Of a stretch of DNA of 38,190 nt, positions 17,517 to 25,619 are shown piece after piece. Made by a program: the position numbers and the translations under genes. Each line of letters begins with the position of its first letter. Within the stretch, counting starts at the first letter, position 1. Origin of the DNA: CAZUXY01 sp964624235. GTDB lineage: Bacteria; Spirochaetota; UBA4802; UBA5368. Under the pieces are notes generated by a model. The model worked only from the letters and a program-made list of their open reading frames with translations, searched no databases and had not been told where the DNA came from. The stretch lies in NCBI GenBank assembly GCA_964624235.1, contig CAZUXY010000048.1:1-38190 (forward strand). The letters are read 5' to 3'.

Positions 17517-18047
17517 CTACTTTTTCAAGGCATCCAGTTTATACGCCAGGTAATCGGTAATCTTCTTTATATCTTTTAATTCATCTTTGGGCGTTCTCCC
17601 GAACCCCATGGTCCCGAAGGTTTTCAGATTACCGAAAAAACCCCGGTCCAGGGTCAATCTCGATTCAATGATACGTTTTTTTTCAATACCCCCGTCGGTT
17701 ACCACCAGGGTATAACCAAAAAAGGGCGCAACCGCGGATTTCGATTTAATGGAAAGACCTTCACCGGTGAAAATACGCTGGTAGTCAATATCCACTGAGA
17801 CGGACATCACTCTCGGCGAACCGGGCTCCGCCAGCAGGTTTCCCGCCTTGAGCGACGCAATGAAGTTTTCCTTCATGATCTGAGTAAATTCAGGCTGTAC
17901 GGGGTAACCCTCCACCTGAAGTTTTTGCGTGAGGTTGACCTTGAAATTCTCCAGGGTGAATTTCGTATCGGCAGGTACTACGGGAACGGAGGCACATCCG
18001 GCAAGGATAACAAACAAGAGACATGCTGTAATAATATTCCTTTTCAT
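17517..18047 (-). CDS. lipoprotein of unknown function
   Basis: I place the start at 18047 and not at the upstream in-frame codon at 18155: an AGGAAA ribosome site precedes 18047, and it begins a lipoprotein signal peptide, MKRNIITACLLFVILAGC, with lipobox LAGC and the acylated cysteine at residue 18. The mature part of about 159 residues contains RVMSVSVDIDYQRIF and a hydrophobic KSAVAPFFGYTLVV segment. The general layout resembles DUF4410-like lipoproteins, but I cannot confirm it. It is probably anchored to a membrane facing the periplasm. Neighbouring genes on the same strand encode another lipoprotein and a barrel protein, so this may be a small envelope cluster. Confidence 0.75.
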   Translation of the reverse strand: MKRNIITACLLFVILAGCASVPVVPADTKFTLENFKVNLTQKLQVEGYPVQPEFTQIMKENFIASLKAGNLLAEPGSPRVMSVSVDIDYQRIFTGEGLSIKSKSAVAPFFGYTLVVTDGGIEKKRIIESRLTLDRGFFGNLKTFGTMGFGRTPKDELKDIKKITDYLAYKLDALKK

Positions 18048-18230
18048 CGATATTTTCCTTCTATATGTGTGATATGGTACCCCTGTCTTTCCGCACCGTC
18101 CCGTAGATGTCTGGATTCCGGGGCATGGCCCGGGTGCCTTCCCGCTCGAACCCATGGCGGCTGTCGCCTTTATAAGATTGGCCCCGATGCGCCTGGTTTC
18201 GACGGGAAGAACCGCAGGGAAATTTATTTT

Positions 18231-18277
18231 AAAAACCCCGGTTGTTCAAGACTCATTCGGGAAACGCGTGCCGGGGT
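18231..18277 (-). terminator. Rho-independent-type terminator after the 18295 lipoprotein gene
   Basis: On the minus strand, ACCCCGG (18277-18271) pairs with CCGGGGT (18241-18235), followed by a T-run (18235-18231). It lies 18 bases after the gene's stop codon. The loop is long (29 bases), so strength is uncertain. Confidence 0.6.
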
Positions 18278-18294
18278 ATATATTACCACCTCAC

Positions 18295-18873
18295 TTAAAA
18301 ATAAATGTTAAAATTATCACCGGTATAGTTGAGCGTTACCGACGTTCCATTTATCCTGACGCTGCCGGTAAGGGTAAGCGTTTCGGCACTGGAATTATCG
18401 GTGGAATATATGATATTCATATCCGACAGGGTATAAGAGTCGGTTCCGTACAGCACCGTTATCGTATTTGTAGACAAGGGCGTAATGGTACAGGCGCGTA
18501 CATGGGTATTTTCGTTATTTACACATGACAGGGTGAACTGGCCGGTCAGCACAACGGTTATATCATCTATGCTATCAGTATAGACAATGGAATAACCGTT
18601 AAACGACGAGGTGGTGAAGGTCCAGGTATACACATCGCCGGATTCGCTGCTCGTGCCGACAAAATGAAGATTCGCCGCCGAAAAATCTATGCTCGACGAT
18701 GTGTCCCATCCTGCAATGACATCTTCAATTGCCGTTCCCAGGGATATGACGACATTTTCGTTCCTGTCATGCGGGGGCGTCCAATCGGTCGAATCGCCCG
18801 AACCTGAGGAAAAACAGGCGGTAATCATTATACTTGTTACCGCGGCAAGCACCGCAATCATCAGTCTTTTCAT
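18295..18873 (-). CDS. secreted lipoprotein, Ser/Thr-rich, unknown function
   Basis: The 192-residue product begins with a lipoprotein signal peptide, MKRLMIAVLAAVTSIMITAC, with the cysteine at residue 20. The mature protein is rich in Ser, Thr, Asp and Asn and in beta-prone stretches (NGYSIVYTDSIDDITVVL, ETLTLTGSVRINGTSVTL), suggesting an exposed beta-sandwich or beta-helix. Two further cysteines (in LSCVNN and RACTI) could form a disulphide. I do not recognise a family. A terminator-like hairpin follows at 18231, and the upstream 219 bases are AT-rich without a convincing promoter. Confidence 0.7.
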   Translation of the reverse strand: MKRLMIAVLAAVTSIMITACFSSGSGDSTDWTPPHDRNENVVISLGTAIEDVIAGWDTSSSIDFSAANLHFVGTSSESGDVYTWTFTTSSFNGYSIVYTDSIDDITVVLTGQFTLSCVNNENTHVRACTITPLSTNTITVLYGTDSYTLSDMNIIYSTDNSSAETLTLTGSVRINGTSVTLNYTGDNFNIYF

Positions 18874-19092
18874 TTTAATCTTCTTTCATAATCAAGTTAT
18901 CCAATTCCGCTTTTCGCAGAGAAAACGATGGTATTTGTCTTTTTTATAAATTTTTTTGGTGAGTCAACAAAGCCCCTGTTTATTAAAACACCGGTTCTAT
19001 TTGTCAAAACCTGTTCCCGGCGGTGTATTCATTATTATAAAAGGTGAATTCATGAGAGAAATTCAAGCTCAACATCATTCATAACAATACTA

Positions 19093-19629
19093 TTATTTTG
19101 TATAAAAACTTATTTGAAGAACACTTGACATGTCGAGAATCATCTTGTCGAAACTTATTGAAAAACTATAAGCGCCTCCTCTTTTACGATTGCTTAAATC
19201 TTTAAACCACAATTCATAATTTTTAACTTTATAGCTTTTCCATACTTTTTTATCTAAGCTTAACTTTAGTGTCCCATCACTAAATTCCCAGAACCCAGAG
19301 AAGTTTTTAATATCTTTACTATCCAATCTCTGTGCCTCAAATCGACCATCATTTGTAAATTCAATCAAGCCCCATGGAGGAGAATCCCATGCGCCTATTA
19401 GAATATTTCTAAAAATATTATCATCTTCTATAACCGTGTATTCTTTATTTTTCTCAAACTTATTCTTAAGGAAAAGTATTTTCTCTAACGAGTTTTCTTT
19501 TGGAGTAATTTTCCTTATTTCTTCATCCTTAAAGGAATCTTTCGCAATAACATGATTATTAAAAAAGAAATATAGAGTAGTGTTTACCATCAACAACAAA
19601 GCAAATTTTAAGATTAATTGCTTTCTCAT
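19093..19629 (-). CDS. small exported protein, putative immunity protein of the orphan CdiA-like module
   Basis: The 178-residue product begins with a hydrophobic signal or anchor (MRKQLILKFALLLMVNTTLYFFF) and continues with a soluble domain containing GAWDSPPWGLIEFTNDGRFEAQ and FSGFWEFSDGTLKLSLDKK, reminiscent of lipocalin-like small barrels. Its start lies two bases after the stop of the toxin-like module at 19632, so translation is probably coupled. In contact-dependent inhibition loci, the gene right after each toxin C-terminus encodes its immunity protein, and this position is the main argument. The export signal suggests protection in the periplasm. The gene is strongly AT-rich compared with the shared CdiA segment, as is usual for exchanged toxin-immunity pairs. 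Family is not recognised. Confidence 0.55.
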   Translation of the reverse strand: MRKQLILKFALLLMVNTTLYFFFNNHVIAKDSFKDEEIRKITPKENSLEKILFLKNKFEKNKEYTVIEDDNIFRNILIGAWDSPPWGLIEFTNDGRFEAQRLDSKDIKNFSGFWEFSDGTLKLSLDKKVWKSYKVKNYELWFKDLSNRKRGGAYSFSISFDKMILDMSSVLQISFYTK

Positions 19630-19631
19630 GA

Positions 19632-21167
19632 TTATTTAGCCTTCCTCTCATCAAGTAAATTAAGCTGCAGATAATATTTCGTATCTCTTCGTTTTCCTAA
19701 ATACGGATTTTTCTTAGATTCTTTAATTCCATAAGTGGGACCATAACTCTCTGTAATCGTTCCAGCTTTTTCATCCAAACTCACATACGCATGGTCCAGC
19801 TTATAGTCATGAAAAATCTTCCCTTGATTGATTATCGTAATTCCGATCATTCCCGTTTTGTCTATGCCGTTCATTGTGCTCGCGTCATATCTTGTTACCA
19901 CGCTTTCATTATACGTCAGCACCGCGGGCCCGTTAGCGGTGCTCGTTATCCATTTGCCGGTCGGGGTGAACCTGAAATCAGAAGAATTGTAATACTGCGG
20001 ATTCACCGCCGTACCGGTCTTTAAGGATGCGTCAAGTCCCAGAATGTGAATCCCGGTGACCGTATATGACGAGCAGTCGATAGATGACGTCACCGCCATG
20101 GGTCCATTTATTATTACCGCGTTGGTGCTATATGATATTTTCCCATCAAACTGATACCCGAGATTATCCATTATCCCGGCATAAGTATAATTGAGCTGTC
20201 CCTGGTCGGCAAAGGTGAGGTTTGAAAAATACGACCTCGCCCCCTCCACCGTAAAATTGAAAAGCCGGTCGTTTTTTGTGATACCGGCGGACTCCGATAC
20301 GTCCTTTATCACCCCGAATACATAAGTAGTATTATTCCGGTAGTCTTCCTTCGTCAAATTGCCCGTTCTATTGAAGTTCGGGTTATCTACAGTATAATCC
20401 AGGGCCGCGAATAAGGCGCTTCCACTATCGTATTTATACACTCCATAGCCGGTCCCGTCCGCCGATCGTTCCACCAGGGCAGTGACTCTGCCCTGATCGT
20501 CGCGCACCAGTTGAATGCCTTCTCCGCCTTCCCCGTAGTACCCCATCTCTATCTTGTTGCTGAAATAATCCAGGGAGCCGTACTTCATTGCGGTGCCTGA
20601 CGCTATGGCTTTTTGTATGCGTATTTCACCATCGGTATAAAACCCATCACCTCCTACCAGGTTCCCCGTCTTCTCATACAACCCCACCGTCGTCTCTTTC
20701 GCGTCAATATATCCCGTTTTCAGGGCATTGTACGTATCCTTCGCGGTCTTGATCGGTGAAGTTATCATCGCTACCGTACTGCTGTCTATGGTAACCCCTC
20801 CCTTAAACCCCACGTCCACCGTGCCGTATCGGGCCGTCGTTACGTCGCGGTTAAGTTTTGAAATATCCGTATTTCCGTCACGGACGATGAGGTTCCCCTC
20901 GCCCACCGTGGCGAAGTTGATCTGCCGACGTTCGGCGTAGCCGTAGTTCGCGTTCACGCTCCAGGTGTTGTTCTTCTTCTCGCCGCTCCCGGCGCGGTTG
21001 GAGCCCAGGTTTACGCCGCCGCCGTAATTGTACGATATGTCCCGGTCCTTTATGTTGCTGTACTCGAAGGTACCGGTGTTGAGCGTAAGGTCGTCGGTGG
21101 CGGAGGCGATGAGCGCGCCGCGGTACGATGGTTTTTGTTTTAAAAGAACCTGTGATTTAATATCGGT
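19632..21167 (-). pseudogene. orphan CdiA/FHA C-terminal module (start-less cassette with its own toxin-like tail)
   Basis: The frame is open from 21167 (just after a TAA at 21170-21168) to 19632, but has no ATG at its head; the first usable start is a GTG at 20957. From 21119 to 20655 it repeats the main gene at 23127-22648, encoding ALIA then DISYNYGGGVNLGSNRAGSG and ending at ETTVGLYEK. After that the two proteins diverge completely. The unique tail of about 330 residues ends with HDYKLDHAYVSLDEKAG and a lysine-rich C-terminus and is the presumed toxin or effector domain. This is the arrangement of orphan cdiA-CT modules, which are silent until recombined onto a full-length gene. Toxin activity is not identified. 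Confidence 0.7.
20655..21119 (-). repeat. segment duplicated from 22648-23127 (CdiA conserved region)
   Basis: About 465 bases correspond to 480 bases of the upstream CdiA-like gene; the difference is a 15-base in-frame length change around a variable linker. The ends are sharp: homology stops after GCGCGCC at 21119 (23127 in the other copy). It would let the two toxin-like tails be swapped by homologous recombination. Confidence 0.85.
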
Positions 21168-21227
21168 TTATTATACTACTACTGGAAAATCTTATGACTG
21201 ATGGAATTGCTGATACACGCCCGATTT

Positions 21228-21731
21228 TTATTTTTTGTAATATGTTAAGTTAGGTGCGAAGTCTTTTGCCTTTTCAATTGACACATGATAGCAATTTATT
21301 GCTTTCTGCAGAATAGTATTAAATAAGTCCTCCGCTGGTTTTGCAGCAGCATTAATAACGAGTTTCTTGCCTCTCTTTGACTTTAATACCACATCATAAG
21401 TGAACTTCCACATTATATATATCTCTTCTATGTCATCAAAATACATTTCGCCTAATCGTCTATTATATGCATTATATCCAACTACAGCTTTTTCAGTTAG
21501 TACTGCTGATACTGCGATTGCAAATGCATGCCATATAAAGTAACCTATAAAAAGTAAACCACCCGATAATAAAAAAATACCTAATGCATTTGGATGTTCC
21601 TTCATTATTTCTTGTATAAAAATGATAAGAGCACTAATCCACAAAAATGCTAAAAAAGACGTAGTAAGATAAATACTTCTATCACTCTTTGTAGTATATA
21701 ATTTGCCGTCAGCGGGCACTTTTATTTTCAT
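21228..21731 (-). CDS. membrane protein with PH-like domain, putative immunity protein of the CdiA-like module
   Basis: The 167-residue product has two membrane segments (about 22-40 and 50-78) and a soluble C-terminal part, AVLTEKAVVGYNAYNRRLGEM then FDDIEEIYIMWKFTYDVVLKS, that resembles a small bacterial PH-like domain. The ATG at 21731 lies inside the end of the toxin-like gene, with a 23-base overlap, indicating tight coupling. By position it is the likely immunity partner of that C-terminus. A membrane location would suit an immunity protein against a membrane-active toxin, which is inference. The gene is AT-rich relative to the shared CdiA segment. Without the context it would be an unassigned membrane protein. 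Confidence 0.6.
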   Translation of the reverse strand: MKIKVPADGKLYTTKSDRSIYLTTSFLAFLWISALIIFIQEIMKEHPNALGIFLLSGGLLFIGYFIWHAFAIAVSAVLTEKAVVGYNAYNRRLGEMYFDDIEEIYIMWKFTYDVVLKSKRGKKLVINAAAKPAEDLFNTILQKAINCYHVSIEKAKDFAPNLTYYKK

Positions 21732-23883
21732 TCTTACTCTTCTTTCCGTTATTATTTTTCGTAATATCGATCATCCACCCCCCAAAGATCGACGGTCCCG
21801 ATGTCGCCAAACCGGGGGCAATGGATTTCCCCCATATGGGTGAAGTCGCTTTCGATGTTGAACTTATATAAGAACCGAATCCATAAGTGAGCCCGGTATA
21901 CGTAGCTCCTGTCCAATCAATACCATCATTACCGGTTAATTTTTGGGAAACAACATTTCCGGTAGTACCTATAAATGATGTTCCAACATAATTGATAGCT
22001 TTAGGAAACTCTGCTCGTACTGCATAATTTGAAAATACGTTTGCACTCAAGCCGGTTAGTCCTCCTATACCCACACTCGTCAATGCTCCACCCCATGTCG
22101 CTTTGTCTCCAGCGGTTAACTTATAAGTGATGAGGTTTGTTCCGGCGCCGAATAGTGCATCCGCACTCTTTTCCGTTAACAGAATCTTTCCAAGAGACGG
22201 GCCCCATGCTGGTGCCATCTCTATTAATATCGGCACTCCCGTCCCCGCAGCCGCGGCCCCAAAACATACAAGAAGTCCTGTTTTAGGGTTTTCGTTCAAG
22301 AATACGCCTGCTTGATTGAGGCCCGTTACCAATCTCGAATTTGTTATTTCCTCATTTTTCTTCGCGCCCCACTCATTCATCGCCTGGCCCGCGTCATTTA
22401 ACGCCCCTATAATCACCCCGTTGTTCCGGTCACCCTGTAAAAACAGTGTTACTTCGCCGGTATTCCAGAGCCCGCTATTATCCAGCGCAACTCTTATGAA
22501 AGTGCCGTCTTCAAGCTTGATAATTCTCCCCTTGAAGAGATTCGCCTCTTCATCACCGGAAAACTTTATGCCATAGCCTTCCAGCTGATCGCGAATACGC
22601 GCGTTTTGTACGTCATAATCGCCGTCCAATCCGAACTTGCCGTATGATACCAGGTTCTCGCTCTTTTCATACAACCCCACCGTCGTCTCTTTGGTGTCAT
22701 TCCAGTCTCTCAGTATCTCATTCTTTATATCGTTATAAAGATCTTTCGGGTTCGTGGTCACCAGTACCGTCACCATATGCACCGTACTGCTGTCTATGGT
22801 AACCCCTCCCTTGAACCCCACATTTACCGTGCCGTATTGGGATATCGTCGTATCCCTGTTGAGCTTCGAGAGGTCCCTGTTCCCGTCACGGACGATGAGG
22901 TTCCCTTCGCCTACCGTGGCGAAGTTGATCTGACGACGTTCGGCGTAGCCGTAGTTCGCGTTCACGCTCCAGGTGTTGTTCTTCTTCTCGCCGCTCCCGG
23001 CGCGGTTGGAACCCAGGTTTACGCCGCCGCCGTAATTATACGATATGTCCCGGTCCTTTATGTCGCTGTACTCGAAGGTGCCGGTGGTGAGCATGAGGTC
23101 GTCGGTGGTGGCAGCGATGAGCGCGCCCGTGAGGGTGGTCTTCTTCTCGACGTATATATTAACGCTCTTTCCCGTGAGGCCGGTCTGTTCGTTTACCCAG
23201 TCCTTTTTCCCTTTTGATTTGCTCCCGTTGGCGCTGATGTTCATGCCGTTTCCGCCGGGGCTTCCGCTGTACCCCAGGCCGAGGCCCAGGGAATGCGATT
23301 TCGACCTCAAGGTATCCTGGAGCGATTCCACTAAAAGATTCCCGCCCACGTTCATATCGAGCTTCTCGCCGGCCGTGATCACGCCGCCGCGCACCGTGGT
23401 GTCTTTTACGCTCTTTACGGTGATGTTCCCCGCGCTCAGGCGCGAATTTTTCCACGTGACGCTTTCCGAATCCATTTCACTGTAGTCGGCGTCGGCGTTC
23501 GCGCCCCAGTTGCCGCTGGTGTCGTAGCTCAGGTTCAGGCGGGCGTGCCGGGTGCGTGAGCCGCTCTTTTCGGTTTCCTTCGCCGCCGTGATTATCACGT
23601 CCGTCGCGTCGATCGCCAGGTCGCCCTTCGCGGCCAGCTCGCTTCCCTCGATCTTCGCCGTCTCGCCGGCCTTGAGAGTAAGGTTCCCGCCGGAGAGGAT
23701 GTTCGACCCCTTTTGCGTTGTTCTAAGAGTGCTGTTCTTCTGTTCGGTCCCGTCGATGTCTACCTGGATGTCGGCGGCGAAGCCCAGGGTCTTACCGCTC
23801 GAACCGAAGGCGGCCGAAGCTTTAATGAGGTTGGCCGTTTTGGTCAGCAGGTACTTGTAAAGGAGGGCGATTAATATATTCAT
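21709..23883 (-). CDS. CdiA/filamentous haemagglutinin-type protein, 5'-truncated, with toxin-like C-terminus
   Basis: The 724 residues contain haemagglutinin-repeat beta-helix sequence typical of the C-terminal part of CdiA/FHA proteins: GGNLTLKAGETAKIEGSELA, GDLAIDATDVIITAAKETEK, then KSHSLGLGLGYSGSPGGNGM. A conserved block ends at ETTVGLYEK and is shared with the orphan module. The last 320 residues form a distinct domain with Gly/Ala-rich hydrophobic stretches (TGLLVCFGAAAAGTGVPILI and GGLTGLSANVFSNYAV), possibly membrane-active. There is no signal peptide, no two-partner-secretion domain and no ribosome site at 23883, and a stop lies just upstream. The protein is therefore the stump of a much larger exoprotein, and no CdiB transporter gene is in the window. 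Confidence 0.75.
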   Translation of the reverse strand: MNILIALLYKYLLTKTANLIKASAAFGSSGKTLGFAADIQVDIDGTEQKNSTLRTTQKGSNILSGGNLTLKAGETAKIEGSELAAKGDLAIDATDVIITAAKETEKSGSRTRHARLNLSYDTSGNWGANADADYSEMDSESVTWKNSRLSAGNITVKSVKDTTVRGGVITAGEKLDMNVGGNLLVESLQDTLRSKSHSLGLGLGYSGSPGGNGMNISANGSKSKGKKDWVNEQTGLTGKSVNIYVEKKTTLTGALIAATTDDLMLTTGTFEYSDIKDRDISYNYGGGVNLGSNRAGSGEKKNNTWSVNANYGYAERRQINFATVGEGNLIVRDGNRDLSKLNRDTTISQYGTVNVGFKGGVTIDSSTVHMVTVLVTTNPKDLYNDIKNEILRDWNDTKETTVGLYEKSENLVSYGKFGLDGDYDVQNARIRDQLEGYGIKFSGDEEANLFKGRIIKLEDGTFIRVALDNSGLWNTGEVTLFLQGDRNNGVIIGALNDAGQAMNEWGAKKNEEITNSRLVTGLNQAGVFLNENPKTGLLVCFGAAAAGTGVPILIEMAPAWGPSLGKILLTEKSADALFGAGTNLITYKLTAGDKATWGGALTSVGIGGLTGLSANVFSNYAVRAEFPKAINYVGTSFIGTTGNVVSQKLTGNDGIDWTGATYTGLTYGFGSYISSTSKATSPIWGKSIAPGLATSGPSIFGGWMIDITKNNNGKKSKNENKSAR

Positions 23884-23975
23884 TAATTACAACGAATCAC
23901 GGTAATGTTGTGTGGCTTCAAAATCCATTGATTATCATACCTCAAAACGGCATCAGGGAATGCACAAATACCACA

Positions 23976-24389
23976 TCATCGAATCCAGTGGAATCGAACG
24001 CTTTCCGCCTTATCAATAATGTCAAACTCATGATGGTCGGCTGTTACAAGTATGGCGCCGCGTGTTTTCGCCTCTGCGAGAGCGATCGAGTCCGCAAGGG
24101 ATATTTTATAATCAGATTTTAAGCGCCCTGCCTCGAAGAATACTTCGTCGTTGAGCGTATCAATAATTGTAACCGGCAGGGCAAGTATCCTGGAATACGC
24201 ATCATTCAAAGACTGTGCATCGTATTCCCTTCTGAAATTATAATATACTTCAAGAAGATTGATTTTATGTATGAAAAGGCCGCATTTTTTATCAGAGGAG
24301 AGGGTGAGAAGCTTTTCGACTCTGCCGGCTCCCTCTTCGTCAAGAATGAAGGCGATGAGGGCGCAGGCATCGAGAACGTAATTTTTCAT
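23976..24389 (-). CDS. vapC: PIN-domain toxin (VapC family)
   Basis: The 137-residue product has the complete acidic set of a PIN ribonuclease: Asp7 in YVLDACALIAF, Glu47 in INLLEVYYN, Asp100 in SLADSIALAEA and Asp118 in LVTADHHEFD. VapC toxins cleave tRNA or rRNA and are held inactive by the antitoxin encoded upstream. The start at 24389 lies three bases after the antitoxin stop, so the two genes form one operon. The reading frame and active site are intact. It sits next to the broken 5' end of the CdiA-like gene, inside the block bounded by hydrolase-tail fragments. Confidence 0.9.
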   Translation of the reverse strand: MKNYVLDACALIAFILDEEGAGRVEKLLTLSSDKKCGLFIHKINLLEVYYNFRREYDAQSLNDAYSRILALPVTIIDTLNDEVFFEAGRLKSDYKISLADSIALAEAKTRGAILVTADHHEFDIIDKAESVRFHWIR

Positions 24390-24392
24390 CCG

Positions 24393-24614
24393 CTATTCAA
24401 GCTCCCTCTCTTCCTTTTTCCGGGACATGAATTTCTTCGAGGAAAAGGAGCCTTTCCCTTTTAGAAAGCCCCGGGTCGATTTGATGATGTTTTCCACCGG
24501 ACGCAATAACACACCTTCCCTCGTTTCGATTACCTCAACCTCCTTCCCGCCGAGACGCCTGAACGCCTCCGCAGGAAGACTGATTTTGTTCGATGTAACG
24601 CTTATAATTTTCAT
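24393..24614 (-). CDS. AbrB/SpoVT-type antitoxin
   Basis: The 73-residue product begins with a swapped-hairpin AbrB DNA-binding fold: MKIISVTSNKISLPAEAFRR then LGGKEVEVIETREGVLLRPV. The C-terminal basic and acidic tail (GFLKGKGSFSSKKFMSRKKE) probably wraps around the toxin. It precedes the PIN toxin with three bases between them, the usual antitoxin-first order. It is expected to neutralise the toxin and repress its own promoter. Confidence 0.85.
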   Translation of the reverse strand: MKIISVTSNKISLPAEAFRRLGGKEVEVIETREGVLLRPVENIIKSTRGFLKGKGSFSSKKFMSRKKEERELE

Positions 24615-24729
24615 ATTCCCGCTCCTTTTTGCAGAAGCACAACAAATGGCAATTTACCGTAATCAACGCTTTAACAACCTTTCCCTATAATCCCTTAACA
24701 TTCAATCACTAATTTTTTATTACCTGAAA

Positions 24730-24882
24730 TCATATTGGTTCCCATACTGGTCTCCTGTGCTCCACACAACTTCCTCTCCGCATGACACGTGTATGACTAT
24801 CCCCTTCAGAAACCCGGTACTGCTCCCGCCGGCAGCCGAAATATTCCTCATCGCGGGGTTTGAGTACGGGGATTTTTTCCAT
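24730..24882 (-). pseudogene. hicA: decayed HicA toxin gene
   Basis: An ATG at 24882 lies one base after the hicB stop codon, the standard hicB-hicA layout. The first ten residues, MEKIPVLKPR, match the HicA start. What follows (DEEYFGCRREQYRVSEGDSHTR in part) keeps a weak echo of the HicA strand with its GSH motif, but here it reads GDSH, is several residues short in the first helix and stops after 50 codons. HicA is normally a 60-70-residue double-stranded-RNA-binding-fold ribonuclease with catalytic His. I judge this copy inactive. Confidence 0.6.
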
Positions 24883-24883
24883 G

Positions 24884-25093
24884 CTATGAAGCTACCACTT
24901 TCCGCGTACCCACGAATTCGCTCTCCAGACGGGGTGTACCGTCTTCCAGCGGCATTTCGATCACTTCTTTTACATTATCATTCAACTCTTCAAGTGTTGC
25001 TCCCTGGGAATGAGCAACGGGAAGCCCGGGCACATACCCAATGTACAACCCAGTATCGGGACAACGTTCAATTACCGCGGTAAAGGTATGCAT
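24884..25093 (-). CDS. hicB: HicB family antitoxin
   Basis: The 69-residue product is a typical short HicB: MHTFTAVIERCPDTGLYIGY, then VPGLPVAHSQGATLEELNDN and an acidic VIEMPLEDGTPRLE segment. HicB antitoxins have a partially degraded RNase H-like fold and bind the HicA ribonuclease. The frame is intact, but the HicA gene that should follow has decayed, so this is an orphan antitoxin. It might persist because it can still neutralise a related HicA elsewhere in the genome, which is inference. Confidence 0.88.
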   Translation of the reverse strand: MHTFTAVIERCPDTGLYIGYVPGLPVAHSQGATLEELNDNVKEVIEMPLEDGTPRLESEFVGTRKVVAS

Positions 25094-25368
25094 TCCTGTC
25101 TCCTGAAAAGTTCACTATTCCCGCTTTATATACACCATTCAAACATCACACTTTAGAAACGGGCGCTGGACTATCTTGTGTACCTCCATAGTACTTTATA
25201 AATACTATGGATTTCCATTAGAATACAAAACAATTTTTTAACAGCCGGTTTTTTATTATCGCCTGGTTTATTGTACCTCACCCCGCCACTGAATCGCGTT
25301 GCCCGTCAACCGTTCCACATTCAATGCCTTCCCCGTCGGAAAAGACCACTTTCGTTCCTTACCCGACA

Positions 25369-25482
25369 CCGGGGCTACAGGGTCACCATCAATTTGGCCG
25401 GGCAATTAAGAAGAAACGGGAAGGGCTCTTAAATGAATATAAGAAAGAGGGGATAGTGCTGATGAAGAGTGAGGGGGTTTAA
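25369..25482 (+). pseudogene. degraded fragment of the 3' end of the cysteine hydrolase gene (copy C)
   Basis: CACCGGGGCTACAGGGT matches the intact gene near 15320. After a deletion of about ten bases, the end (GAAGGGCTCTTAAATGAATA, then AAGAAAGAGGGGATAGTGCT) matches 15381-15440 almost base for base. Small indels destroy the frame in the first half. It ends with the same TAA position. It is the third occurrence of this gene end in the window and the most decayed. Confidence 0.8.
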
Positions 25483-25619
25483 GCCTCATCTCTTGCCACT
25501 TTTCCTTCAGCAAGGATTTGCACAATATTGTCTTCAGCGGTCGTCACCGTAATAAAATAATTGATTTTCAGGATTCATCTAAATACAAAGAACCACTACC
25601 CATACACGAGGAAACCATC

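Noticed and set aside
18901..18970. Promoter on the minus strand (TTGACT and TATAAA) for the 18295 lipoprotein gene
   Set aside because: The spacer is only 13 bases, too short for a standard promoter.
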